From CAZCGA01 sp964498075 (GTDB lineage: Bacteria; Desulfobacterota; Binatia; HRBIN30), in assembly GCA_964498075.1 (NCBI GenBank), contig CAZCGA010000003.1, forward strand, positions 1 to 64,000: a stretch of 64,000 bases of DNA. Direction: 5' to 3'. Positions 43,933 through 52,637 of this stretch are shown here, piece after piece (position 1 is the first letter of the stretch; every line of letters begins with the position of its first letter). Below the pieces are notes generated by a model. It worked only from the letters and a program-made list of their open reading frames with translations. It was not told where the DNA came from and ran no database searches. Position numbers and translations under genes: made by a program.

Positions 43933-44352
43933 CTAGAGGCCCCGCTGGCGGGGCCGGAACTTGGGAAGGGTAACCTCGTCGGTGATCTTCTCGAAGACGA
44001 CCTCGACGCGCATGCCGATGTAGATCTGGTCGTTCGGGCAGGCGACGAGGTTGGTGTGCAGCCGTGGGCCCTCGTCCAGCTCGACGATGGTGACGTTGTA
44101 CGGTGCGTCGGCGTTGAAGGCGGGGTGTTGCGACTGGTGCACGAGGATCCAGCTGAACACCGTACCGCGGCCGCTGAGCTTGATCCACTCCGCGTTCTCG
44201 GAAAGACAACGCGCGCACAGCAGCGACGGCGGGAAGCGCACGTGGCCGCAATCGCCGCAGCGTTGCATGCGCAGCTCGCCGACGCGCGCCGCTTCCCAGT
44301 ACGGCGCACTGTCTTCGTTCGGACGCGGTAGTGGCTTCTCGATGACGAACAT
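43933..44352 (-). CDS. DUF35 OB-fold protein, thiolase partner
   Basis: Zn-ribbon plus OB-fold protein of 139 residues. The four-cysteine ribbon CGDCGHVRFPPSLLCARC is followed by the strand-rich OB domain (SGRGTVFSWILVHQSQHPAF, RLHTNLVACPNDQIYIGMRVEVVFEKI). These proteins are subunits of thiolases or HMG-CoA synthases, bind CoA, and act as aldolases or condensing-enzyme partners in steroid side-chain and related pathways. AAGGAG lies 7 bases before the ATG. The thiolase gene ends 11 bases upstream and the dehydrogenase begins 10 bases downstream. Confidence 0.93.
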   Translation of the reverse strand: MFVIEKPLPRPNEDSAPYWEAARVGELRMQRCGDCGHVRFPPSLLCARCLSENAEWIKLSGRGTVFSWILVHQSQHPAFNADAPYNVTIVELDEGPRLHTNLVACPNDQIYIGMRVEVVFEKITDEVTLPKFRPRQRGL

Positions 44353-44363
44353 GGTCAGGCTCC

Positions 44364-45521
44364 TTACTTCGCAAGGATGAGCGCGCTGTAGCTGACTGTC
44401 GGCGGCGCCTCGTGTGGTGCGCCGCCGTAGCCGGTAACCAGACACAGCTCGGCGTCCTTCACCTGGCGCGGGCCGCACGCGCCGCGCAGCTGGCGGACGC
44501 CCTCGCGGATATGACCGAAGCCGGAGAGATGGCCCTCGGAGATGAGGCCGCCGGCGGTGTTCGACGGCAGTGAGCCGGTCAACGACAGGTTGCCCGATGC
44601 GATGAAGTCGCCCACCTGCTCCGGCTTGCAGAAGCCGTAGGCCACCAGGTCGTGGATCACGCGCGGCGTGAACGCATCGTAGAGTTGCGCCACATCGATG
44701 TCCTCGGGCATGACGCCGGCCATGCCGAAGGCCATCTCCGCCGCCTTCTTCCCGCCCCAATGGTCGCCGTCGTTGCCGCGCGGGTGAATGATCTCAGAGG
44801 AGTGCGATTGGCCGGCGCCGAGGATGCGTGCGGCGCGTTTCGGCAGGTCGCGGGCGCGTTCCATCGAGGTGACGATGCACGCACCGCCGCCGTCGGTGTT
44901 CGGGCAACAGTCGAGCAGGCGCAGCGGCTCGGCGACCCAGCGTGAGCGCAGGTAGTCTTCGAGGGTCATGGGCTTGCGGATCTGCGCCTCGGGGTTCATC
45001 GACGCGTGCTGGCGCCAGGTGACGGCGATCTGCCCGTAGTGCTCGTCCTTGTACCCGTACTCGTGCTGCTGGCGACGCTTGATGTGGGCCATCAGCGTGA
45101 TGGCGCCCACGTCACCGTATGGCACCTGGAACTCCGACCCGAACAGCTGCATGGCGACGCCCTGCGGCCAATTCTGGGTGGCGAAGCAGCAGAGCACGGT
45201 GTGGCAGTAGCCCGCATCGATCGCCGCCATGGCGGTCTGCACCGAGCCGCACGCCGTCGCCCCGCCCATGTCCATGGTCGCCGAGAACGTCGGCTCGACG
45301 CCGAGGTACGCGGCCACCCGCGCCGCCCAGCCGTGTTGCTCGCCCATGATCGCCGGCATCATCACCAGCACGCCATCGATCTCGTCGCGCGACACACCGG
45401 CGTCTTCGATGGTACGCTTGCTGGCTTCGATGGTGAAGCCCATCGTGCTGACGCCTTGCAGCTTGCCGAAGCGCGACGTGCCGACGCCGACGATGGCGTA
45501 CTTGCCTGATAGGTTGCTCAT
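44364..45521 (-). CDS. Thiolase-like (SCP2-type / lipid-transfer) protein
   Basis: Thiolase superfamily protein of 385 residues. KYAIVGVGTSRFGKLQGVST start; GGATACGSVQTAMAAIDAGY holds the region of the acylated Cys; DVAQLYDAFTPRVIHDLVAYGF and NTAGGLISEGHLSGFGHIREGVRQLRG are the C-terminal lobe, with the HLSGFGH motif of the non-decarboxylating SCP2/Ltp2-like group. Paired with DUF35, such proteins commonly catalyse retro-aldol cleavage or thiolysis of acyl-CoA esters. Start ATG 45521 with GAGGAG-like bases 4 upstream. The cluster with CoA ligase, dehydrogenase and DUF35 suggests degradation of a specific carboxylic acid. Confidence 0.92.
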   Translation of the reverse strand: MSNLSGKYAIVGVGTSRFGKLQGVSTMGFTIEASKRTIEDAGVSRDEIDGVLVMMPAIMGEQHGWAARVAAYLGVEPTFSATMDMGGATACGSVQTAMAAIDAGYCHTVLCCFATQNWPQGVAMQLFGSEFQVPYGDVGAITLMAHIKRRQQHEYGYKDEHYGQIAVTWRQHASMNPEAQIRKPMTLEDYLRSRWVAEPLRLLDCCPNTDGGGACIVTSMERARDLPKRAARILGAGQSHSSEIIHPRGNDGDHWGGKKAAEMAFGMAGVMPEDIDVAQLYDAFTPRVIHDLVAYGFCKPEQVGDFIASGNLSLTGSLPSNTAGGLISEGHLSGFGHIREGVRQLRGACGPRQVKDAELCLVTGYGGAPHEAPPTVSYSALILAK

Positions 45522-45533
45522 GGAACTCCTCGT

Positions 45534-47321
45534 CTAGCGCGGCCCTCTCCCTGACCCTCCCCCGTGGCCGGAGATGGCCACAGGGGAGGGAATCCTTGTC
45601 CCCTCCTCTGTGAACACTTCCGTGAACGGAAGAGGGCTAGGGTGGAGGCGGTCTTCCTCTGCCAACATCGCCAGCACGCGCTCGCGCACTTCGCGGCGCT
45701 TCGCCTTCATGGCGAAGTTTTGCGGGATGGCGTCGACGAAGACGACGCGGCGCGGCGCCTTGTACGGCGCCATGTGCTGCTTGGCCCACACCACCAGCGC
45801 CTCCGCATCGATTCCCACACCGGGTTTACACACAACTGCGGCCACCGGCATCTCACCTTTCACGCCGTGGGGCACGCCGACGACGGCCACCTGGGCGACG
45901 GCGGGGTGCTCGGCGAGCTTGCGTTCAACCTCGGCCGGAAACACCGAATAGCCGCCCACCTTGATCATGTCCTTCTCGCGCGCCTGCATGTACAGCATCC
46001 GGCGGCGGCCCTCGCGTACCAGGTCGCCGGTGCGGAACCAGCCATCCTGCAATACCGTGGCGGTCTCGGCAGGGTTGTTCCAATAACCCGACATGAGACC
46101 GGGCGATTTGACGACCAGCTCACCGACCTCCCCCTTCGGCACCGCACGCCCCTGCGCGTCCACGACCCGATACTGCACGCCACGCATGATCTTGCCCGCG
46201 GCACCGTCGCCGACGGGCGGACCCATCGCAGTCGCCAGCTGGCCGGCGGTCTCGGCCAGGCCGTAACCGCGCACAAAGCGCGGTAGCTTCGTACGCCCGA
46301 ACCAACCCGGCTTCGCCGCCAGCTTGCGAAAGGTATGGATCAGCTCGTCGGGGAAGGCGTCGCCGCCGCCGCCCCACAGCTCGATCGAGCGCAGGTCGTA
46401 GCGTGCGGCGCCGGCTTCGAGGAGCATGCGGTACATGGCGGGGATGCCGGAGAACATGGTGACCTTGAGGTCTTGGATGGTCTCCAACACGCGCTGTGGA
46501 TCGAAGCGGCCCATCAGCAGCATCGGCATGCCCATCACCAGCTGCAGCAGCATGGCCTGATGCCCCGAGGTGTGTGCCAGCGGCATGACCAGTAGGCTGA
46601 GGTTGTGGCGCTGCGCCGGCAGCAGCGCAACGAGCTTGCCGTATGAACGCACCGCGAACATCAGCGCCGCATCGCTGAGCATTGCGCCCTTCGGAAAGCC
46701 GGTGGTGCCGGCGGTATAGAAGATGATGGCCAGGTCTTCCGGCGCCAACGGGGCGGCAGGAAACTCGTCCGGCATATCGGCGATCAGGTCGCGCATGCGG
46801 ATGACGCCCGGCGGCACGTCCTGGCTGGTGACGACGACCCAGTCCCTTACGCCGGGGAGCTGCGCGCGATCCTCGATGACGTTCTGAAACACCATCCGGT
46901 CGATGATGAACGTGCGCACCTCGCAGTCAGCGGCGAGGTATCGGATCTCGTCGCTGCGCAGCATGATGTTGAGCGGTACCGGCACGGCGCCCAGCCGTTG
47001 CGCCGCAAACTCGGCGAAGGCCGCCTCGACGCGATTGCCGGTCATCAACCCGACGCGTTCACCCTTGCGCACGCCGAGCCTCTGCAACCCGTGCGCGATG
47101 CGCGCCACGAAGCGGGCGAAGTCGTTAAAGGTCAGGCAGCTCCCCTGGAAGAATGGATAGTCCAGCGGGTGATCGAGAAACAGGGCGGGACGGTCCCCGT
47201 ACAGCTCCGCCAGCCGATCCGGCAACGTCGACATGCTGAGCCGCGCCGCCTCCCGGACCAAGAGCCGCCACTTGTCGCGAAATCGCGGAACCGGCCAATT
47301 CTTTTCCAGCAGGCGGCTCAA
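45534..47321 (-). CDS. Acyl-CoA synthetase (AMP-forming)
   Basis: ANL-family ligase of up to 595 residues. AMP P-loop IIFYTAGTTGFPKGAMLS, A5 RGYGLAETAGQ, A7 GWFRTGDLVREG, hinge/A8 EKDMIKVGGYSVFPAEVE, and catalytic Lys in FAMKAKRREVRE. The TTG at 47321 (GAGG 8 bases upstream) gives the full length; ATG 47234 is the alternative. The last 35 residues (from HPSPLPFTEVFTEEG) extend past the normal end and are encoded by palindromic repeats, so the original stop appears replaced. It presumably activates the acid that the neighbouring dehydrogenase, hydratase and thiolase degrade. Confidence 0.92.
   Translation of the reverse strand: MSRLLEKNWPVPRFRDKWRLLVREAARLSMSTLPDRLAELYGDRPALFLDHPLDYPFFQGSCLTFNDFARFVARIAHGLQRLGVRKGERVGLMTGNRVEAAFAEFAAQRLGAVPVPLNIMLRSDEIRYLAADCEVRTFIIDRMVFQNVIEDRAQLPGVRDWVVVTSQDVPPGVIRMRDLIADMPDEFPAAPLAPEDLAIIFYTAGTTGFPKGAMLSDAALMFAVRSYGKLVALLPAQRHNLSLLVMPLAHTSGHQAMLLQLVMGMPMLLMGRFDPQRVLETIQDLKVTMFSGIPAMYRMLLEAGAARYDLRSIELWGGGGDAFPDELIHTFRKLAAKPGWFGRTKLPRFVRGYGLAETAGQLATAMGPPVGDGAAGKIMRGVQYRVVDAQGRAVPKGEVGELVVKSPGLMSGYWNNPAETATVLQDGWFRTGDLVREGRRRMLYMQAREKDMIKVGGYSVFPAEVERKLAEHPAVAQVAVVGVPHGVKGEMPVAAVVCKPGVGIDAEALVVWAKQHMAPYKAPRRVVFVDAIPQNFAMKAKRREVRERVLAMLAEEDRLHPSPLPFTEVFTEEGTRIPSPVAISGHGGGSGRGPR
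45555..45633. repeat. Two palindromic repeats forming the 3' end of the CoA ligase gene
   Basis: A first hairpin pairs 45555-45569 with 45576-45590 (CCCTCCCCCGTGGCC against GGCCACAGGGGAGGG). A second, CTTCCGTGAACGGAAG, is at 45618-45633. Both lie in the last 100 bases of the CoA ligase and set its C-terminal residues. They could also act as a transcript-end hairpin. Confidence 0.7.
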
Positions 47322-47340
47322 GCGGAGACCTCAGACGAAC

Positions 47341-47420
47341 GACAGCAGACAGATGATTCCGATCCGCCTGGAGTCTGTCGTCTGTTGTCTGTGAGCGTAG
47401 CGGTCTGTTGTCTGTGGTCT
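47341..47420. repeat. Second GTCTGTTGTC-type inverted repeat
   Basis: GACAGCAGACAGATGATT (from 47341) is partly complementary to GTCTGTCGTCTGTTGTCTGT (47373-47392), and a further copy GTCTGTTGTCTGTGGTC follows at about 47403-47419. It is the same unit as the element at 27887-27997. It occupies the gap between the crotonase and the CoA ligase genes. Confidence 0.7.
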
Positions 47421-47427
47421 TCCTCTC

Positions 47428-48246
47428 TCATCTCCCCTTCCACACGGGCTCACGCTTCTCCTGGAAGGCGTGGATGCCTTCCATCGCGTCCTCGGTGGAG
47501 AAGACCTCGCCGGCGTAGATCATCTCCTGATCGAGGGCTTCCTTCAGCGGAAGGCCGAGTCCCTTCACCACCGACTCCTTCACCTTGCGCACCGCCAGCG
47601 GGCCGTTCTTGCAGATCAGCTCGGCGTAGCGGATCGCCGTCGGCATCAGGTCCTTCAGCGGCACCACCTCGTTGACGATGCCGTAGTGATACGCCTTCTG
47701 GGCGCTGATCGGCTCGGCCGTCAGCAAGATCTCCATCGCCCACGGGAACGGAATCTGGCGCGGCAGCTTGGTGGTGGAGCCGCCGCCGGGAAACAGCCCG
47801 CGGCGCGGCTCGCCGATGCCGAAGGCGGCATGGTCGGCGGCGATACGGAGGTCCGTGCCCTGCAGCATCTCCATGCCGCCGGCGATGCAGAAGCCGTTGA
47901 CCGCAGCGATGATCGGTTTGTAGATGTCGACGTCGCGCAGCACCGCGACCAGCGAGGCGTTGACCGGGAAGTCCTGCCCGAGCGTCTGCGCGTCACTGAT
48001 AGCGGACAGCGCACCGATGTTCTGCGTCACCATCGGGATGAACTCCTTCAAGTCCCCGCCGGCACAGAAGGCTTTGTCGCCGGCGCCGGTGATGATGGCC
48101 ACCCACAGATCGGGATCGTCGCGGAAGTCGAGCCATGCCTTGGCGAGCAGGCCGAACGCCTCGAAGTTGAGCGCATTGCGCAGCTCCGGCCGATTGATGG
48201 TGATGAAGGCGATCCGCCCTCGCTTCTCGTACAGAATTGGTGGCAT
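47428..48246 (-). CDS. Enoyl-CoA hydratase/isomerase (crotonase) family protein
   Basis: Crotonase-fold enzyme of 272 residues. ITGAGDKAFCAGGDLKEF is the first oxyanion-hole motif and AAVNGFCIAGGMEMLQGTDLRIAA the second. The glutamate/aspartate positions read FGIGEPRRGLFPGGGSTTKLPR, keeping one acidic residue, as in isomerases and some hydratases. The start ATG 48246 has GAGGGAG 5 bases upstream. It is the first gene of the minus-strand acyl-CoA set (crotonase, CoA ligase, thiolase, DUF35, dehydrogenase). Repeated TCGTTTG motifs lie 34-50 bases upstream of the start. Confidence 0.92.
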   Translation of the reverse strand: MPPILYEKRGRIAFITINRPELRNALNFEAFGLLAKAWLDFRDDPDLWVAIITGAGDKAFCAGGDLKEFIPMVTQNIGALSAISDAQTLGQDFPVNASLVAVLRDVDIYKPIIAAVNGFCIAGGMEMLQGTDLRIAADHAAFGIGEPRRGLFPGGGSTTKLPRQIPFPWAMEILLTAEPISAQKAYHYGIVNEVVPLKDLMPTAIRYAELICKNGPLAVRKVKESVVKGLGLPLKEALDQEMIYAGEVFSTEDAMEGIHAFQEKREPVWKGR

Positions 48247-48279
48247 ACCACTCCCTCGAACGCGCCGCCGTTCAATCAA

Positions 48280-48297
48280 TCGTTTGAATCGTTTGCT
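48280..48297. promoter_or_regulatory. Tandem TCGTTTGAA / TCGTTTGCT repeat upstream of crotonase
   Basis: Two 9-base direct repeats, TCGTTTGAA and TCGTTTGCT, sit in the AT-richer divergent gap between the crotonase operon and the DUF1302 gene, flanked by TCAATCAA and TTGAATGCAA. This is a candidate regulator (for example TetR-family) binding region for both. No experimental counterpart is known to me. The remainder of the 202-base gap shows no gene. Confidence 0.35.
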
Positions 48298-48448
48298 TGA
48301 ATGCAAGATCGACGGCGCGAAGTCAAGGCGGGCGGCACCGGGCCACCGAAAACGCTTGACAGTTTCCAGCTGTGGGGACTAAAAGCCCGTCGGGTCAATC
48401 AACTGATCCAACAGTGCCGGGCTCGCTGGCAGCGAAAGGGGGACGAGT

Positions 48449-50272
48449 ATGAGGCGGATGCAGACCTTTGGCGGACGGTGGTGGGCGCTCGCGGTGCTGC
48501 TGAGCTGCGGGCTCGCTCGAACGGCGCTGGGAATCTTCCTCGACGAGGACCAGAACTTCTCGCTGCGGGCGCGCATCTACAGCCAGGCGAGCATTCGCAC
48601 CGAGAACTCTCAGGTTGACACCGTCCCGAGCACGAAAGCGGGACAGCTCATCCAGCACCGCAACTACTACAACCCGGAGTTGGACGCCAAGTTGAGCCCG
48701 TACACCAAGTGGATGAAGGGTACATTTCTCGATGTCGTGGCGCCGGACGACTTCGGCTTCCGCCTCGCCGCCTGGGGCTTCTACGACGGCATCTACGACT
48801 ACGGGAGCAGGCAGTTCCACAACACGGCGCGCCTCGTCAACAGCACGTTTCCGGACGTGCTCAAGTTCAACGAAGGCCATGCCTTCATTCTCGAAGGACC
48901 GAAGTTCAACTGCCAGCGGCGCATCGGCAGGAATCGTGTCTGTGTCAACGCGGCTGGGCAGGGTAGCTCTATTAGCGATATATTTCCTGGAGCCGAGGTA
49001 CAGAATCCGCACGACATCTACGCCAGCCAGCACCGAGTCAACGAGTTGTATCTCAACTACACCAAGGGCCCGCTGTTCGTCCGCGTCGGCAAGCAGAGCA
49101 TCTCGTGGGGTGAGTCCGACACCATTGCCCTGCTCGACCAGAACAACCCCTTCGATTTGACGCTCGGCGCACCGGGGTTCTTTGAAGACCTCGACGAGGC
49201 TCGCATCCCGCTGTGGACCGTGCGTACGAGCCTGACTCTGTTCGACACTTTGGGCCCACTGTCCAGTGGTTTCGTCGAAGCCTATTGGGTGCCGGGCCAA
49301 CTTGACGTCAACACCGGCATCCTCCCCGTACTGACCGCGAGCCCGTACTCGCCCCGCGGCGTCGATCCGCAGCAGACTGCCAATGAGCTAAGCGCCGGCG
49401 TGCTGCCAGTGCAGTTCGTGTTGTTGGACCGCATCCCGACGCGGAGCTTCCAAAACAGCCGCTACGGCTTCCGGGTGCAGGCGATCGTGGCGCGCAACTA
49501 CACCGTCAGCGCCTGGTACTACACGCACTTTCCGAGCGCGCCGGTGCCACAAGGCCTCGGGCTAACCAGGACAAACACACAATTCCCCCCTGTGCCCGGT
49601 ACTCCTCCCGAATTCGTTCAGCTGACCACGGTACAGACCGTGCACGACTTGGTCTCGGTGATCGGTGCTTCCAACACGTTCTTTCTGGAACCGCTCGACG
49701 GCATCGTGCGCATGGAGCTGGAGTACTTCGACAACGAGCCCGGGTTCATCCCGTGCATCAACCTGAACATTTGCAAGGATCCAAGTTCGTTGGATCCGAT
49801 CACCAAGCCCGGCTCTGTGCCACGGGCGGACATCTTCCGTGGGGAGCTGGGCTTCGACCGCTTCTTCTTCTTCCGTCCGCTCAACCCGACCAACAGCTTC
49901 GTGCTAGTCACGGCGTTGGTAGGTACGTACAACCTGGACGAGACCTCACAGAAGGACTTCCGTTTTGACGGGCAGCGCAAGCCCGGCACGACGGGCAGAA
50001 CCGAGGATGATTTCGTCCAGCTGAACAAGGTTGAGGCGTTCGGCCAGATCACGGTACAGACCGACTATATGCACGGGCGCCTGCAGCCGCGGCTGACGGT
50101 CATCGGCAGCGCGCGCGGCACTTGGGCCGTGCTCCCGACCGTGACCTACCGATGGACCGACTGGCTCCTGTTTGGCTTCACTTACGCCAACATCGGTGGC
50201 GACTATCAGTCGCTGGGGTTCTTCCGCGACCGCTCCCAAGTCAGCTTCCGGGCGACCTATCAGCTGAACTGA
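48449..50272 (+). CDS. DUF1302-family outer-membrane protein
   Basis: Outer-membrane beta-barrel of 607 residues. Signal peptide WWALAVLLSCGLARTALG; mature start IFLDEDQNFSLRARIYSQAS; then DVVAPDDFGFRLAAWGFYDG, VNELYLNYTKGPLFVRVGKQ with SISWGESD, and VRTSLTLFDTLGPLSSGFVE, motifs of the DUF1302 family; ends VSFRATYQLN with alternating strand pattern. These proteins are often found with DUF1329 partners in steroid and hydrocarbon-using bacteria, and may import hydrophobic molecules; no DUF1329 gene is adjacent. GGGGGACGAG lies before the ATG. Divergent from the acyl-CoA operon. Confidence 0.87.
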   Translation: MRRMQTFGGRWWALAVLLSCGLARTALGIFLDEDQNFSLRARIYSQASIRTENSQVDTVPSTKAGQLIQHRNYYNPELDAKLSPYTKWMKGTFLDVVAPDDFGFRLAAWGFYDGIYDYGSRQFHNTARLVNSTFPDVLKFNEGHAFILEGPKFNCQRRIGRNRVCVNAAGQGSSISDIFPGAEVQNPHDIYASQHRVNELYLNYTKGPLFVRVGKQSISWGESDTIALLDQNNPFDLTLGAPGFFEDLDEARIPLWTVRTSLTLFDTLGPLSSGFVEAYWVPGQLDVNTGILPVLTASPYSPRGVDPQQTANELSAGVLPVQFVLLDRIPTRSFQNSRYGFRVQAIVARNYTVSAWYYTHFPSAPVPQGLGLTRTNTQFPPVPGTPPEFVQLTTVQTVHDLVSVIGASNTFFLEPLDGIVRMELEYFDNEPGFIPCINLNICKDPSSLDPITKPGSVPRADIFRGELGFDRFFFFRPLNPTNSFVLVTALVGTYNLDETSQKDFRFDGQRKPGTTGRTEDDFVQLNKVEAFGQITVQTDYMHGRLQPRLTVIGSARGTWAVLPTVTYRWTDWLLFGFTYANIGGDYQSLGFFRDRSQVSFRATYQLN

Positions 50273-50277
50273 GGCCC

Positions 50278-51240
50278 TCAGGAAAGACGCGTGCGCCAGT
50301 CCTGAAGCAGATCGCGCAGCGTCTGTTCCCATTCAATGGCCGGCGCCCAACCGGTGGCGCGTCGCAGCTTGGCAGCGCAGCCGATGAGCACCGGAACGTC
50401 GACGGGGCGCTGGCGCTCCGGCCGGACGACCACAGCCACGCGGAGGCCGCTCACACGGATCAGCGTATCGAGAACGTCTCGGATCGTCCGGCCCGTACCA
50501 CTGCACACATTGTACGCTTCGCCCGCGGCCCCCACCTGCCGGGTGAGCGCGTAGGCGCGGACGACGTCGCGCACGTCGCTGAAGTCGCGCACCGCGTCGA
50601 GATTGCCCACGTCCACCTGTGCGGGCCGCGTGCCGCGCTCCACCTCGATGAGCTGGCGCGCGAAGTCGGAGCAGACGAATTGTGCAGCCTGCCCCGGTCC
50701 GGTGTGGTTGAACGCGCGCACGCGGACAACATCGAGCCCGTGGGCGCGCGACCACTGAAAGGCTGCGAGATCTGCAGCGGCTTTGCTCACGGCGTAGGGG
50801 CTGAGCGGGCGAAAGAGATGCGTTTCGGCGACCGGCAGCTCGTCCGGCGGCACCTGCCCGTACGCATCGCTCGAACCGACCCACACGATGCGGCAAGCAG
50901 CCGCGGCGTCGCGCAGCGCCGCAAAGAGGTTGAGGCTGCCGAGCAGGTTGGTCCGATACACGGCCTCCGGATCGTTGAACGAGGCGGCGACGCTGGTGAT
51001 CGCGGCGAGGTGGAACACCCCATCCGGCCGCAGGTGGCGCACCAGGTTCGTCAGCGCAGGGCGGTCGTTGATGTCGACAGCAAAGAGATGGTCCGGCGGC
51101 AGATGCGGAATGGCAACCCGCCGCTCAGGTGCACGTGGAGCGTGCCGTGTGGTCCCGAAGACCTCGTGGCCATCCGCCCGCAGGCGCTCCACCAAGTGCC
51201 GGCCGGCGAATCCAGTAGCGCCGGTGATCAGGCAGCGCAT
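50278..51240 (-). CDS. rmd: GDP-6-deoxy-4-keto-mannose reductase-like epimerase/dehydratase
   Basis: Extended SDR of 320 residues with the NAD(P) motif TGATGFAGRHLVERL and the catalytic pair YAVSKAAADLAAF (YxxxK) and SSDAYGQV (Ser/Asp). The dimer-end SDVRDVVRAYALT and VDVGNLDAVRDF match GDP-4-keto-6-deoxymannose reductases and related enzymes. It lies 21 bases downstream of gmd on the same strand, so it likely reduces the Gmd product to GDP-D-rhamnose, or acts as a related reductase. Which epimer is made is not deducible. Converges on the DUF1302 gene (5-base gap). Confidence 0.85.
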   Translation of the reverse strand: MRCLITGATGFAGRHLVERLRADGHEVFGTTRHAPRAPERRVAIPHLPPDHLFAVDINDRPALTNLVRHLRPDGVFHLAAITSVAASFNDPEAVYRTNLLGSLNLFAALRDAAAACRIVWVGSSDAYGQVPPDELPVAETHLFRPLSPYAVSKAAADLAAFQWSRAHGLDVVRVRAFNHTGPGQAAQFVCSDFARQLIEVERGTRPAQVDVGNLDAVRDFSDVRDVVRAYALTRQVGAAGEAYNVCSGTGRTIRDVLDTLIRVSGLRVAVVVRPERQRPVDVPVLIGCAAKLRRATGWAPAIEWEQTLRDLLQDWRTRLS

Positions 51241-51261
51241 CCACTCTTTTCCCCCGCGCGC

Positions 51262-52263
51262 TCAGCCAGCCGGCGTCGCTTGTCCAGACGCGATATCTCG
51301 TCGCACCAGGTTGAGATCCGCGTCCACCATCAGCTCGATCAGCTGACGAAAGCCCACGGTCGGTTCCCATCCGAGGTGGGCGCGCGCTTTGGTGGAGTCG
51401 CCGACGAGCTGATCCACTTCTGCCGGCCGCAGCAGCAGCGGATCTTCACGTACGTGCTGGCGCCAATCGAGGCCGGCGTGTGCAAACGCGACGGCGGCGA
51501 CTTCCTCCACGCTATGTTGCTCGCCCGTGGCGATGACGTAGTCGTCGGGTTGGTCCTGCTGCAGGATCAGCCACATGGCCCGCACGTAATCCTTGGCGTA
51601 GCCCCAATCGCGTCGTGCCGCCAAGTTGCCGAGGCGCAGCTGCTGGGACAGGCCGAGCTTGATGCGCGCCACGCCGTCGGTAATCCGGCGAGTCACGAAC
51701 TCCTTACCGCGCCGCGGCGACTCGTGATTGAAGAGGATGCCGGCGCACGCGAACAACCCGTAGCTTTCGCGGTAGTTGACGGTGATGTAGTGCCCGTACA
51801 CCTTGGCGACGCCGTACGGGCTGCGTGGATAGAACGGCGTGCGCTCGTTCTGCGGCACCTCGCGTACCTTGCCGAACATCTCACTCGACGAGGCCTGGTA
51901 GAAGCGGATCGTGCGGTCCACGAGCCGAATGGCTTCGAGGCAGCGCGTCACGGCCACGGCGTTGAATTCTGCCGTCAGCATGGGTTGGTCCCACGAGGTC
52001 GGGACGAAGGATTGTGCGGCCAAGTTGTAGACCTCGTGCGGTCGAATGCGTTGCAACAGCGTGATGAGCGACAGCTGATCCAGCAGGTCCGCCTGCACCA
52101 GCTCGATCGCGCCGCGCAGGTGCTCGACGCGCGCGAAGTTCTCGGTGCTGGAGCGCCGCACCATGCCGAACACCTCGTAGCCCTGCTCTACTAGCAACTC
52201 CGCCAGGTAGGAACCGTCCTGGCCGGTGACGCCGGTGATCAGGGCGCGACGTTTCGCGCTCAT
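51262..52263 (-). CDS. gmd: GDP-mannose 4,6-dehydratase
   Basis: Gmd of 333 residues makes GDP-4-keto-6-deoxy-mannose from GDP-mannose, the entry to GDP-rhamnose and GDP-fucose. Signatures are ALITGVTGQDGSYLAELLVEQGYEVFGMVRRSS, YNLAAQSFVPTSW, SSSEMFGKVREVPQNE with RSPYGVAKVYGHYITVNYRE (YxxxK), and RDWGYAKDYVRAMWL. It is full length; the ATG overlaps the stop of the upstream cupin gene (ATGA). The operon order is prenyltransferase, cupin, gmd, rmd. Confidence 0.96.
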   Translation of the reverse strand: MSAKRRALITGVTGQDGSYLAELLVEQGYEVFGMVRRSSTENFARVEHLRGAIELVQADLLDQLSLITLLQRIRPHEVYNLAAQSFVPTSWDQPMLTAEFNAVAVTRCLEAIRLVDRTIRFYQASSSEMFGKVREVPQNERTPFYPRSPYGVAKVYGHYITVNYRESYGLFACAGILFNHESPRRGKEFVTRRITDGVARIKLGLSQQLRLGNLAARRDWGYAKDYVRAMWLILQQDQPDDYVIATGEQHSVEEVAAVAFAHAGLDWRQHVREDPLLLRPAEVDQLVGDSTKARAHLGWEPTVGFRQLIELMVDADLNLVRRDIASGQATPAG

Positions 52264-52637
52264 GGTTTGCCCGTCCGCCCGTAGCGGTCCTCCAGTCGCA
52301 CCACGTCGTCCAACTCGGGCGTCGAGGCCTCGAGCACGTCACAGGTCTCGATGGCGGTCAGCCGGTGCCGCATGCCGGGCGGGATGTGGAAGCTCTCGCC
52401 GCGGCGCAGGCGCAGGATCTGCCGAGGGCCGTCGGGCGTGGCGACCTCGAGCTCGAGCTCTCCGGCCAGCAGATGAATGATCTCGTCCTTCTGCCGGTGG
52501 TACTGGTAGCTCAGCTGCCCGGCGCGCTCGATGTGCAGCGTCTTCCCCACGAAGCGATGGTTCTCCGCCCAGATGAACTCGTAGCCCCACGGTTTCTCGA
52601 CGCGCCGGCCGACGAACGGTGTTCCGACGGTCTTCAT
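52260..52637 (-). CDS. Cupin, mannose-6-phosphate isomerase-like
   Basis: Single-domain cupin of 125 residues, matching the type II phosphomannose isomerase C-domain. VEKPWGYEFIWAENHRFVGK, HIERAGQLSYQYHRQKDEII (metal His residues), LRRGESFHIPPGMRHRLTAI. It lacks the nucleotidyl domain. The reaction, mannose-6-phosphate to fructose-6-phosphate or a related sugar isomerisation, is plausible but could be non-catalytic. ATG overlaps the upstream prenyltransferase stop by 4 bases (ATGA), and its stop overlaps gmd. Consistent with supply of mannose units for GDP-sugars. Confidence 0.8.
   Translation of the reverse strand: MKTVGTPFVGRRVEKPWGYEFIWAENHRFVGKTLHIERAGQLSYQYHRQKDEIIHLLAGELELEVATPDGPRQILRLRRGESFHIPPGMRHRLTAIETCDVLEASTPELDDVVRLEDRYGRTGKP

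Noticed and set aside
50122..52194. Plus-strand frame of 690 residues across gmd and rmd
   Set aside because: It is the reverse of two well-recognised genes, has Arg/Ala/His-rich composition and no domain; high GC makes long antisense frames common.
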